The position numbers were made by a program, and so were the translations under genes. The notes beneath the pieces were generated by a model that was not told the origin of the DNA, ran no database searches, and saw nothing but the letters and a program-made list of their open reading frames with translations. A stretch of DNA of 16,274 nucleotides, taken from positions 1-16,274 of the forward strand of contig CALCWU010000245.1 in assembly GCA_937905855.1 (NCBI GenBank). Reading direction: 5' to 3'. The DNA is from an uncultured Mollicutes bacterium (GTDB lineage Bacteria; Bacillota_I; Bacilli_A; Acholeplasmatales; Anaeroplasmataceae). Shown piece after piece: positions 7,376-13,540 of this stretch (its first letter is position 1; each line of letters starts with the position of its first letter).

Positions 7376-7376
7376 A

Positions 7377-7402
7377 GGATTGCAGCAGCAATTCTTTTTT
7401 TT
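7377..7402 (+). terminator. Terminator of the barnase-barstar operon
   Basis: Stem GGATTGC / GCAATTC (one G-U pair) around loop AGCA, followed by eight T, starting 2 bases after the barstar stop. Confidence 0.9.
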
Positions 7403-7405
7403 AAC

Positions 7406-7434
7406 AAAAAAAAGCTAAGAGATTTTCTCCTAGC
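7406..7434 (-). terminator. Terminator of rpsP-khpA
   Basis: On the minus strand, stem GCTAGGAGA / TCTCTTAGC (9 bp with one G-U) with a three-base loop, followed by eight T. It starts 3 bases after the khpA stop and lies back to back with the barstar terminator. Confidence 0.92.
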
Positions 7435-7436
7435 CT

Positions 7437-7685
7437 TTATCTTGCATCGATGTCTAAGTGTACCCTTTTGCCTTCTTTTGAGGCACCAGCATATAAAACC
7501 GTACGGATTGCCTTAGCAATATGACCTTCACGTCCTATAACACGACCTAAGTCAGCTTGATTGACTAAAACCTTAAACTTTAGATCATCTTCTGTACTAG
7601 CTTCCTCCTTAATGATTTCAAAATCATTAGGATAGGCAACTAAGGGTAATATTAAACTAGATATCAAATTTTCAAAATTTATCAT
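7437..7685 (-). CDS. khpA: KhpA, KH-domain RNA-binding protein (YlqC family)
   Basis: An 82-aa RNA-binding protein. The KH-domain signature is at about 47-61, with the GxxG loop GREG at 51-54 (GRVIGREGHIAKAIR). In Firmicutes KhpA pairs with KhpB/Jag and influences cell division, envelope growth and small-RNA function. It follows rpsP by 14 bases with a GGGGTGG Shine-Dalgarno, the conserved rpsP-khpA order of Bacilli. Unlike the B. subtilis operon, no ylqD, rimM or trmD follows: a terminator comes directly after the stop. Confidence 0.93.
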   Translation of the reverse strand: MINFENLISSLILPLVAYPNDFEIIKEEASTEDDLKFKVLVNQADLGRVIGREGHIAKAIRTVLYAGASKEGKRVHLDIDAR

Positions 7686-7699
7686 CTAGTCCACCCCGC

Positions 7700-7951
7700 T
7701 TACTTTGTTGATTTTGCAATATTATTCTTCTTTAAGATATTTGCAACTGTAACCGTAGGTTGAGCACCATTATCTAACCATTTTGTAATCTTTTCAGCTT
7801 CTAATTTAACAGTAGCAGGCTCAGTTAATGGATTATATGTTCCTAAAATTTCTAAGAACTTACCATCTCTTGGGCTTCTAGAATCACAAGCAACAATACG
7901 ATAGAATGGGCTTTTATGAGAACCATATCTTTGTAATCTAATCTTTACCAT
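7700..7951 (-). CDS. rpsP: 30S ribosomal protein S16
   Basis: An 83-aa ribosomal protein S16, a small-subunit assembly protein that binds 16S rRNA. It has the family start [10 protein letters not shown], then [20 protein letters not shown] and LGTYNP. The frame can begin at GTG 7960, but that codon overlaps the Shine-Dalgarno AGGAG; the ATG at 7951 is 8 bases behind it and gives the normal S16 N-terminus. First gene of the two-gene rpsP-khpA operon, with a strong promoter upstream. No ffh or ylxM precedes it. Confidence 0.97.
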   Translation of the reverse strand: MVKIRLQRYGSHKSPFYRIVACDSRSPRDGKFLEILGTYNPLTEPATVKLEAEKITKWLDNGAQPTVTVANILKKNNIAKSTK

Positions 7952-7986
7952 AAAAAACACTCCTTTTTATCTGAATTAACGTATAT

Positions 7987-8014
7987 ATTATACCATAATT
8001 TCAAATGCTGTCAA
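7987..8014 (-). promoter_or_regulatory. Strong sigma-A promoter of rpsP-khpA
   Basis: Minus strand: perfect -35 TTGACA (8009-8014), a 16-base spacer ending in TGG, and perfect -10 TATAAT (7987-7992). The match to consensus fits high expression of a ribosomal-protein gene. Confidence 0.9.
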
Positions 8015-8040
8015 GCACTTTTACTTAACAGAGTATTTTT

Positions 8041-9501
8041 TTATGCTTTAATAGCTTTTCCCAAATCTGCAACAACAACCTCACTAAAGCTACAAACAGT
8101 TCCACGAGTTGCAAACATACCTATATAATAATATTTATTATCAATTGCCGCTAAATCAAAATCATAATAATTCTTTTCATAGCTTTTGCCTTTATAATGA
8201 ACCATTACATTTATTGATTGACCTAATCTTGTTATCTCTAAATACGCCTCATCATTTGCCTTATAAAAGCCTGTCTCTAAATTATTTTCATTAGTAAATG
8301 ATGTATTTTCTCTCTTATAAATAATATTTGTAAAGCCCTCAGATGTATAAAAACCAGCTGCTATATAATTACTCCTAATGTTTGAATTAGGAAGATTTTG
8401 TTCAACATAAATATCGTCTCTTATCATTAAACCAAATCCTGCCTGCTTTATTTCTTTAGTCTCTAAAACTTTGACCTTAGCACTAATTTTGATGTTATCA
8501 TCAATAGAAATTTGTTTGAAAATCATTGCAATACCATCAGTTCCAAGAGAAATTTTTCCTTTAGGAGTTCCAGCATTTTGTCCAACAATAAATTCATTAT
8601 TTTGCTCGTAAGCAATAAAGCAATTGCCTTTTTCGATTGGCGAGTCACCGCAATCACCAAAGGCAGTACCATACCAACCATCACTAAAGCCTGTCCATGT
8701 TTTAGGAACATATTTTTTAGCATCAAAGCCTTCATAAATAGGCTCTTTATAATCAGGATTACTAACTAAATCAATTGATTTTATTGGTTTAATTAAATTA
8801 ATTATGTGATTTGCCAAAGAAAGCTTTGTCTTTTTTATTTCACAACAAACAAAATATGCCATCAATTTTGCACCAAATGTATTTAAATGAGTAGCATCAA
8901 CAGACTTTATTGATGAATTAACCCAAGCATGGAAATAACAAGCCTCATCATACCCTAATGATAAATATAATTCTTTTGTTATTGTTGTTAAATCAATATA
9001 GTAAACGCCAATCTTATTTGCTAAATCAATAATTGCCTTCTGATAATTACCATCCTTTGTTATATGAGCGCTTACTCCAGTATAATCATTAGTAATACTA
9101 TTTCTTACTATAGGTGTGCATAAAATAGGGATAGCACCTCTTTCCAAAGCTAGCTTTATATAAAATTCATATAAATAATATTTAAAGGAATTTTTATCTT
9201 CAATGTTTAAATTAGCACTTGTAAATCTTAGATTATCATCACATTTTTCATCATTATGACCAAAGCCAATAAATAAATAATCGTTTTTATCTAGCATTTC
9301 CTTTAATTTTGAATAATTTTCTTCTTTAATAAAGCTTTTAGAGCTGCGGCCTGATAAAGCTAAATTAATAACATTAACATTAGAATCTAAAAAGCAGTTT
9401 AGTTTAGTTGCATAACCATATCTTGGATAATAATACGCATCATGAAATAATGCAAGTGTAGAATCACCAACTACATATAAATTAATTTTTTCATTATTCA
9501 T
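8041..9501 (-). CDS. SGNH-family rhamnogalacturonan acetylesterase (CE12-like) with C-terminal beta-rich domain
   Basis: A 486-aa protein without a signal peptide. Residues about 5-235 form an SGNH hydrolase domain of the rhamnogalacturonan acetylesterase type. Block I GDST is at 12-15 (nucleophile S14), block II ALSGRSSKSF at 48-57, block III GHND at 81-84 (N83), and block V DATHLN at 202-207 (D202, H205). The family removes acetyl groups from rhamnogalacturonan backbones, as RhgT/YesT do. Residues about 260-486 are a separate beta-rich region (ISLGTDGIAMIF, AGFGLMIRDD, YYIGMFATRG) resembling the concanavalin-like modules attached to pectin-active enzymes. Lack of a signal implies action on imported oligosaccharides, alongside the GH105 enzyme. 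Shine-Dalgarno GTGAGGA lies 7 bases before the ATG. It is 21 bases downstream of ylbF and probably co-transcribed. No clear terminator follows. Confidence 0.88.
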   Translation of the reverse strand: MNNEKINLYVVGDSTLALFHDAYYYPRYGYATKLNCFLDSNVNVINLALSGRSSKSFIKEENYSKLKEMLDKNDYLFIGFGHNDEKCDDNLRFTSANLNIEDKNSFKYYLYEFYIKLALERGAIPILCTPIVRNSITNDYTGVSAHITKDGNYQKAIIDLANKIGVYYIDLTTITKELYLSLGYDEACYFHAWVNSSIKSVDATHLNTFGAKLMAYFVCCEIKKTKLSLANHIINLIKPIKSIDLVSNPDYKEPIYEGFDAKKYVPKTWTGFSDGWYGTAFGDCGDSPIEKGNCFIAYEQNNEFIVGQNAGTPKGKISLGTDGIAMIFKQISIDDNIKISAKVKVLETKEIKQAGFGLMIRDDIYVEQNLPNSNIRSNYIAAGFYTSEGFTNIIYKRENTSFTNENNLETGFYKANDEAYLEITRLGQSINVMVHYKGKSYEKNYYDFDLAAIDNKYYYIGMFATRGTVCSFSEVVVADLGKAIKA

Positions 9502-9522
9502 AACAATTCCTCACTATATTTT

Positions 9523-9891
9523 TTAATTGATATTAATGCTTTCATTCTTTTTAAATTTATTTGATATTGCCATTTTAAGCACATTTAAAAAGTCGTTAAT
9601 TTCATTTTGAACCTTATTTTGTAGACTGAAATATTTTTTAACAAGATCATTTGAATATAATTCTTTTTTTAATGCTAACAAATTTTTCTTATAATCAGCT
9701 AAATTAGGATGATATTTTCCATATTTTTGGGCTTCGTAATATCTATCCTTTGCTTTTTTAAATTTAACAATCAAATCCTTAAGGTCAATATTTATTTGCT
9801 TTTTCAGTGCTATTAATTCTTGAAAATCATTTGATTCAACAACACTTTTGATGTAGGCATCAGTTTTATTTAAAATATTAACGTAATCCAT
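9523..9891 (-). CDS. ylbF: YlbF/YmcA family protein (RicF-like)
   Basis: A 122-aa helical protein. The block YYEAQKYGKYHPN (about 51-63) closely matches YEDVQRFGKYHPD of B. subtilis YlbF (RicF). That protein forms a complex with YmcA and YaaT which promotes RNase Y-dependent mRNA processing and affects sporulation, competence and biofilm formation. It follows the YlbE-like gene by 2 bases, the same order as in B. subtilis. There is no cysteine anywhere in the protein, whereas B. subtilis YlbF has a Cys-rich C-terminus linked to Fe-S cluster binding, so that part of the function may be absent. Shine-Dalgarno AGAAGG lies inside the end of the preceding gene. Confidence 0.85.
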   Translation of the reverse strand: MDYVNILNKTDAYIKSVVESNDFQELIALKKQINIDLKDLIVKFKKAKDRYYEAQKYGKYHPNLADYKKNLLALKKELYSNDLVKKYFSLQNKVQNEINDFLNVLKMAISNKFKKNESININ

Positions 9892-9893
9892 TT

Positions 9894-10118
9894 TTATTCA
9901 TCCTTCTTTAAGAATCCTTTCAATAATTTTAAATATGAAACGTTTTGATTAAATTTGTCTAATTTATCGACCATTCTTATTTTCAAATCCTTTTTAGCAA
10001 TATTTAAGAAGGTTTGAAACATATTTTCATCATAATATAGTATTTTATACCATTTTGGATGAAATCGCAAATACATTAAAATATCCTCATGCTGATATAA
10101 ATAGTTAAAATAATCCAT
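9894..10118 (-). CDS. ylbE: YlbE-like protein
   Basis: A 74-aa protein of unknown function that resembles B. subtilis YlbE. It has an N-terminal helix with QHEDILMYLRFHPKWYKIL, matching the family pattern of a helix followed by an R..P.WYR motif, then two basic helices. Its position between YlbD-like and YlbF genes supports the call. The frame extends to GTG 10127, but the ATG at 10118 follows GAGTGG at good spacing and shares one base with the preceding stop (TAATG), so translation is coupled and this start is preferred. Confidence 0.75.
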   Translation of the reverse strand: MDYFNYLYQHEDILMYLRFHPKWYKILYYDENMFQTFLNIAKKDLKIRMVDKLDKFNQNVSYLKLLKGFLKKDE

Positions 10119-10486
10119 TAATACCACTCATCAAATTTACGATCAAACAAGGGATCAAGAGTGCTTTTTGAAGCACTAGCCACACTAGCTCCTGCGCCAA
10201 ATGATGCAAGTAGTTCAATTACCTTTTGAATTGATGTAACAGTCTTTGTTATTTGATCAGGATCAATTTTTTTAACATAGCCAATAACATTCTTTATCAT
10301 TTGGGTTGTATCACTGCTTTTGCTATCCGTTCTTGGGCTTTCTGGCTCAGCAGTTTTAGAATCATCACCAATTAAAATAAATTCCTCATATAGCTCCTGC
10401 CATGTTTTCTTTTTAGCAATTACCTCATTTTTTAAATTAGGATTCCTTTTAATGTATTCCTTAAATCTTTCCATATTAGTAGACAT
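10118..10486 (-). CDS. ylbD: YlbD-like (putative spore coat) protein
   Basis: A 122-aa soluble protein resembling the YlbD_coat family. The N-terminus pattern ERFKEYIKRNPNLKNEV, then KKTWQELYEEFILIGDD, matches the family's FKEFVKKHP...KKTWQEFYEE. A Ser/Thr/Asp-rich low-complexity stretch (about 55-75) follows, then an amphipathic region VIGYVKKIDPDQITKT, and an unusual Gly/Ala/Ser stretch before a C-terminal DEWY. The B. subtilis protein is annotated as a putative coat protein; its role is not well defined. The frame extends to 10513, but the ATG at 10486 follows AGGTGG (spacing 4) and gives the family-like N-terminus. First gene of the ylbD-ylbE-ylbF set. Confidence 0.75.
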   Translation of the reverse strand: MSTNMERFKEYIKRNPNLKNEVIAKKKTWQELYEEFILIGDDSKTAEPESPRTDSKSSDTTQMIKNVIGYVKKIDPDQITKTVTSIQKVIELLASFGAGASVASASKSTLDPLFDRKFDEWY

Positions 10487-10527
10487 ATTACCACCTATTA
10501 TTATAATATGCAATAATTGTTCTGGTG

Positions 10528-11052
10528 CTACCTAGTATTTTTGTAGAAGGAATCAATTTTGTTAGCTATTTCACATATTGAGATATCATCTACATCAATT
10601 ACATAATCGCATAAATCCTTTACCTCATTATTAAAATAGGAATCATCAATTTTGAGACGTCTTTCAATATCAGTAATGGCATCGCCACGAAGCAGCATTC
10701 TTTCTCTTCTAGTTTCTCGTTTAGCCTGAAGAAAAAAAGCTATAACGTTAATTTTATTCTTTTTATAATTACTTAAACCATTAGGCTCAACAATAGCAAA
10801 TTTATTATCAGCCACATCCTCAAAAGCTGTACCATAAAAATTATTTGCATAATTAACACTTTCTAAAAAGAAATTACAGCGTTTTAGATTTTGAAATTTT
10901 TCTAATGTAATAAAATGATAATCCCTACCATCAAGTTCGTTTATTCTTGGACTTCTTGTTGTATAGGTTACTAATTTATCATATCCTAAATCAATTAATT
11001 TCTTTCCAACCTCTGTTTTACCAACAGCACTAGGTCCAATTAATAAAATCAT
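10528..11052 (-). CDS. Guanylate-kinase-like P-loop kinase
   Basis: A 174-aa protein related to guanylate kinase (GMP + ATP to GDP + ADP), shorter than the usual ~205 aa. The P-loop GPSAVGKT is near the N-terminus with Ala for the usual Gly at the fourth position. The GMP-binding block TYTTRSPR, then DGRDYHF, is intact, as are FLE and YGTA. The region that normally reads like LEID..G is IVEPNGLSN, and the lid segment keeps ERMLLRGD and ERR. It is therefore a divergent family member; whether it is the housekeeping Gmk or a second, specialised kinase cannot be decided here. The frame runs to TTG 11073, but the ATG at 11052 follows a GGTGGTG Shine-Dalgarno and starts right at the first beta strand. 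It sits 17 bases after the flippase gene. Confidence 0.82.
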   Translation of the reverse strand: MILLIGPSAVGKTEVGKKLIDLGYDKLVTYTTRSPRINELDGRDYHFITLEKFQNLKRCNFFLESVNYANNFYGTAFEDVADNKFAIVEPNGLSNYKKNKINVIAFFLQAKRETRRERMLLRGDAITDIERRLKIDDSYFNNEVKDLCDYVIDVDDISICEIANKIDSFYKNTR

Positions 11053-11069
11053 TTTAAAACACCACCATT

Positions 11070-12455
11070 TCAAATTATATCACTGCTTCGCTTATTTTTC
11101 CATAAAATTGTAACGATAATTATAATTACATAATTCATAAGTAGCAATAGCATTTGTAAAAATATATTTTTAATCAAAATATATTTAAACATTTTTATTT
11201 CTAAAGCTAAAATAAATAGGGAAGCAATAAAAACTAGACAATATTTAAAAATTTCATATATATAATTACCAAATATTTTTATTTTTTCAAATCTTAAAAT
11301 AATAATGGCATATAAAATACATAATAATGCACAGACATTTGTAGCATTTATTGCCCCAATATAGGAATATCTTTCAATTAAAATTTTATTTAGTGCATAT
11401 TTTAATATTAAGCTTATCCAGGTCAAGCAAACAATACCATTAACCTTATTAATTGCATGTAAGATACCTAAAATTATTTTATATAAGCCAAAGATAATTA
11501 TTTGTATTACCATATACCTTAAAACTACATATCCTACCATATTTTTAGGATATAAAAATGTAAATATTTCTTTAGCAAATAATAAATATATACCTGTAAA
11601 AAAAACTAAAATCGCATTTAAATAAAGAAAGATAGAATTCAGATCTTTTTTTTCCTTGAATGAAGAAATTAAAGTTGCCGCAAAGCTTGAAGCAATCATT
11701 ACTGGTAAATAAATTAATCTATTTGCCTCATACAGATAAGCACTTACATATTCAATATTATTAACGTATTTATATATCATAAAAACATCTATAGCCTGAT
11801 ATAAGGTAAAAAAGAGTGTTGTCATACCATAAGGTAGGCAATAATTAAAATATTTCACAAGGTAATTTTTAAAATCATTATTTTTACGAGTTTTATTTAT
11901 TCTAAAATATAGATATGAGCAAAGAAAAGCCAAAAAATTAGCAATTAATGCTAGATATGAAATATTTACATTAATAAAAAAAATCAAACTAATCACAATA
12001 ACTCTTACCATACCCTCTAAAATCAAACTAAATGCCACCTTATTCATATTTAATAATCCTTGATTATAACCTCGATAAAAGTATAAGCTTGGTGTAATAA
12101 AAAGACAAACTCCTGCCAAAGCAAGTCCAAGGGAATTGGAATTTTTATTATAACGTAAATAAAATAGGCTTAATAAAAAATAAATTAAAATAGAGAGTAT
12201 TCCAATAATTTTTGTAAGTATTCTTCCAAAGCTTAAAAAACCATCAAGTTCATCTTCCTTTAATGCTGAGGTAATTTTAGTTGTTCCAGGTATTAAACCA
12301 ATTGTTGCAATGTCATTAAATATCGAGAAAAATAAATAAGAGGTTTGATACAAAATAGCTTTATCATTATTAGCTAAAATGTAAATAAAAAGCATTCCTA
12401 ATATTTTATTTATTGTATTTCCAATTGCTAAAATAAACGACTTTTTTACAAGCAT
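11070..12455 (-). CDS. SpoVB/MurJ-like (MATE/PST superfamily) lipid-linked glycan flippase
   Basis: A 461-aa integral membrane protein with about 12-14 helices, of the polysaccharide-export (MVF/PST) branch of the MATE superfamily. The family marker is the cytoplasmic loop after the third or fourth helix, FYRGYNQGLLNMNKVAFSLI then EGMVRV. It resembles the sfRGyfQG..n....a.sq..E...R pattern of SpoVB and YtgP. Such proteins flip lipid-linked sugars; B. subtilis SpoVB is needed for spore cortex. Given the spore genes nearby, a cortex or cell-wall precursor flippase is likely, but this is inferred. The frame extends to GTG 12485, but the ATG at 12455 has a GGTGA Shine-Dalgarno 5 bases upstream and gives the normal MLVKKSFILA start. 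First gene of the run leading to the gmk-like and ylb genes. Confidence 0.83.
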   Translation of the reverse strand: MLVKKSFILAIGNTINKILGMLFIYILANNDKAILYQTSYLFFSIFNDIATIGLIPGTTKITSALKEDELDGFLSFGRILTKIIGILSILIYFLLSLFYLRYNKNSNSLGLALAGVCLFITPSLYFYRGYNQGLLNMNKVAFSLILEGMVRVIVISLIFFINVNISYLALIANFLAFLCSYLYFRINKTRKNNDFKNYLVKYFNYCLPYGMTTLFFTLYQAIDVFMIYKYVNNIEYVSAYLYEANRLIYLPVMIASSFAATLISSFKEKKDLNSIFLYLNAILVFFTGIYLLFAKEIFTFLYPKNMVGYVVLRYMVIQIIIFGLYKIILGILHAINKVNGIVCLTWISLILKYALNKILIERYSYIGAINATNVCALLCILYAIIILRFEKIKIFGNYIYEIFKYCLVFIASLFILALEIKMFKYILIKNIFLQMLLLLMNYVIIIIVTILWKNKRSSDII

Positions 12456-12480
12456 ACACGTCACCATTTTTATTTTTCCA

Positions 12481-12509
12481 TTCACAACATTTTAATATAC
12501 ACATAAAAT
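12481..12509 (+). promoter_or_regulatory. Candidate promoter of the small coiled-coil gene
   Basis: -35 TTCACA (12481-12486), a 17-base spacer, -10 TAAAAT (12504-12509). The predicted start near 12516 leaves almost no leader before the GGTGA Shine-Dalgarno, so either the leader is extremely short or the real promoter differs. It overlaps the divergent flippase upstream region. Confidence 0.45.
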
Positions 12510-12524
12510 ATAATGGTGATTATA

Positions 12525-12698
12525 ATGTTTAAAAATAGAAATATGGATGCCTATAATTCAAGCTATGAAATGAATATGCTTCAAAGAATTATGTATGAGC
12601 TTGATGATATTAATCGTAAGCTTAGAAATCTAAATAATCGACTTAAACGCGTTGAAGGCTTTCTAGGGCTAACTAAGGATGATGACATTAGCACATAA
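12525..12698 (+). CDS. Small coiled-coil protein of unknown function
   Basis: A 57-aa basic protein with no recognised family. After a Asn/Tyr/Met-rich N-terminus, residues about 17-46 form a strong amphipathic or coiled-coil helix (ELDDINRKLRNLNNRLKRVE), followed by a short acidic tail. The ATG at 12525 is preferred over the in-frame ATG at 12513 because GGTGA lies 5 bases before it. The codon pattern looks like its neighbours and the gene stands directly before a YjcZ-like spore-type gene, divergent from a SpoVB-like flippase. A spore-related structural role is a guess from neighbourhood only. Confidence 0.72.
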   Translation: MFKNRNMDAYNSSYEMNMLQRIMYELDDINRKLRNLNNRLKRVEGFLGLTKDDDIST

Positions 12699-12723
12699 AA
12701 GATAAAAATCACCTCATATTATA
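12695..12723 (+). promoter_or_regulatory. Possible sigma-E/sigma-K-type promoter of the YjcZ-like gene
   Basis: ATA at 12695-12697, 17 bases, then CATATTATA at 12715-12723, which fits the mother-cell sporulation -10 pattern CATANNNTA. No sigma-A promoter stands out in this short gap. Such matches occur by chance in AT-rich DNA, so this is weak evidence. Confidence 0.35.
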
Positions 12724-12737
12724 AGGTAGGAGGTGAT
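12708..12737 (+). promoter_or_regulatory. Inverted repeat that can hide the Shine-Dalgarno of the YjcZ-like gene
   Basis: ATCACCTC (12708-12715) is a perfect 8-bp complement of GAGGTGAT (12730-12737), which contains most of the near-ideal AGGAGGTGAT ribosome site. A transcript from further upstream would fold into a hairpin with a 14-base loop that blocks translation. A transcript starting within the gap would lack the 5' arm. Confidence 0.45.
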
Positions 12738-12740
12738 ACG

Positions 12741-12887
12741 ATGTATTATTATCAAATGCCAAATGCCTGTGGTTGTAACTATATGCCATATACTACGTGT
12801 AATCAAAAGCGTGGTGGATACGGATATGCTTTAATTTTAGTACTATTTATTCTTTTAGTAATAATTGGTGCTGCTAGATGGTATTAG
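12741..12887 (+). CDS. YjcZ-family-like small sporulation membrane protein
   Basis: A 48-aa microprotein. The N-terminal half is Tyr/Asn/Pro/Cys-rich (MYYYQMPNACGCNYMPYTTC) and leads through KRGGYGYA into one membrane helix, ALILVLFILLVIIGAA. The end of the protein follows at once. This layout matches the YjcZ-type sporulation proteins of Bacillus, whose hallmark is Gly/Tyr-rich sequence followed by ALIVVLFILLIIVGAA. The ribosome site AGGAGGTGAT is nearly perfect, 3 bases before the ATG. It has four cysteines in the N-terminal half, in pairs that could cross-link. The def promoter -35 box overlaps its stop codon. Precise function is unknown; a spore coat or envelope location is inferred from the family. 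Confidence 0.85.
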   Translation: MYYYQMPNACGCNYMPYTTCNQKRGGYGYALILVLFILLVIIGAARWY

Positions 12888-12913
12888 ACAAAAATGTAAA
12901 ATTATGTTATAAT
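12885..12913 (+). promoter_or_regulatory. Promoter of def
   Basis: -35 TAGACA (12885-12890), a 17-base spacer, perfect -10 TATAAT (12908-12913). The TAG is also the stop codon of the YjcZ-like gene. The start point near 12920 gives a leader of only about 11 bases, consisting mostly of the Shine-Dalgarno. Confidence 0.75.
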
Positions 12914-12930
12914 TACAAAAGGTGATTATA

Positions 12931-13512
12931 ATGTATTTTGAAAAAGATATAATAAAAGAAGGAAATCCTCTTTTAAGACAAAAATGTAGTGAAGTATCAC
13001 TACCTCTTTCATCTTCGGATTTAGAAGTATTAAAAAATTTATATGAATATATAATTATATCAGCTAATGAAGAATTAGTTAAGCAATATAATATTCGTCC
13101 TGGCGTAGGAATTGCTGCTCCTCAAGTTGGAGTATGTAAAAGAATGTTTGCAATGAACGCTCCAGATATTTTTGATAGCAGTAAGCCACCATATATTTAT
13201 GCTGTTGTTAACCCTAAAATAATCGCAAAAAGTAAGGAAATGACCTATCTTCCTGGTGGTGAAGGCTGCCTTAGTGTTGATAGAGAAACAAATGGTATAA
13301 CACCTCGTCATTATTCTATTACCTTTAAAGCAGCTATTTATGATTTCAAAACTAACAAGATTAAATATCTAACAAAGACTCTTACTGGCTTTCCAGCTAT
13401 TGTCTTCCAGCATGAATATGATCATTTAGATGGTATAATGTTTGTTGATAAGCTATACGATCATCTAGATGGTATCGAACCACTTTTTGAAACTGAAAAA
13501 ACTGAAGAATAA
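12931..13512 (+). CDS. def: Peptide deformylase, type 2 (DefB-like)
   Basis: Removes the formyl group from N-terminal Met of nascent proteins; a metal-dependent cytoplasmic enzyme. 193 aa, the length of Gram-positive type 2 enzymes. All three motifs are complete: GVGIAAPQ at 58-65, EGCLS at 111-115 (metal ligand C113) and QHEYDHLDG at 160-168 (ligands H161 and H165, catalytic E162). The start at 12931 is chosen because AAAGGTGA lies just upstream and gives the type 2 N-terminus; the in-frame ATG at 12922 would overlap that site. It is a single gene between its own promoter and a strong terminator. The sequence GGTGATTATAATG at its start is identical to the one at the start of the coiled-coil gene. 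Confidence 0.97.
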   Translation: MYFEKDIIKEGNPLLRQKCSEVSLPLSSSDLEVLKNLYEYIIISANEELVKQYNIRPGVGIAAPQVGVCKRMFAMNAPDIFDSSKPPYIYAVVNPKIIAKSKEMTYLPGGEGCLSVDRETNGITPRHYSITFKAAIYDFKTNKIKYLTKTLTGFPAIVFQHEYDHLDGIMFVDKLYDHLDGIEPLFETEKTEE

Positions 13513-13514
13513 TT

Positions 13515-13540
13515 ATCCTAGCCTAGCTGGGATTTTTTTT
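13515..13540 (+). terminator. Terminator of def
   Basis: Stem ATCCTAGC / GCTGGGAT (8 bp with one T-G pair) around loop CTA, followed by a run of eight T. The T run overlaps the stop codon of the convergent methyltransferase gene. Read the other way the hairpin is followed only by AATTATT, so it would be a poorer terminator for that gene. Confidence 0.92.

Noticed and set aside
7970..8040. Possible terminator after the acetylesterase gene
   Set aside because: The inverted repeat GTTAAG/CTTGAC is short, imperfect and not followed by a T run; it overlaps the rpsP -35 box instead.
10500..10527. Possible promoter directly before ylbD
   Set aside because: A TATAAT is present in the short gap, but no -35 element lies at a usable distance, and the genes upstream are closely packed in the same direction.
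13400..13490. Repeated YDHLDGI in the deformylase, looking like an internal duplication
   Set aside because: Type 2 deformylases such as B. subtilis DefB have a similar YDHID segment after the HExDH motif, so this is an ancient family feature and not a recent repeat.
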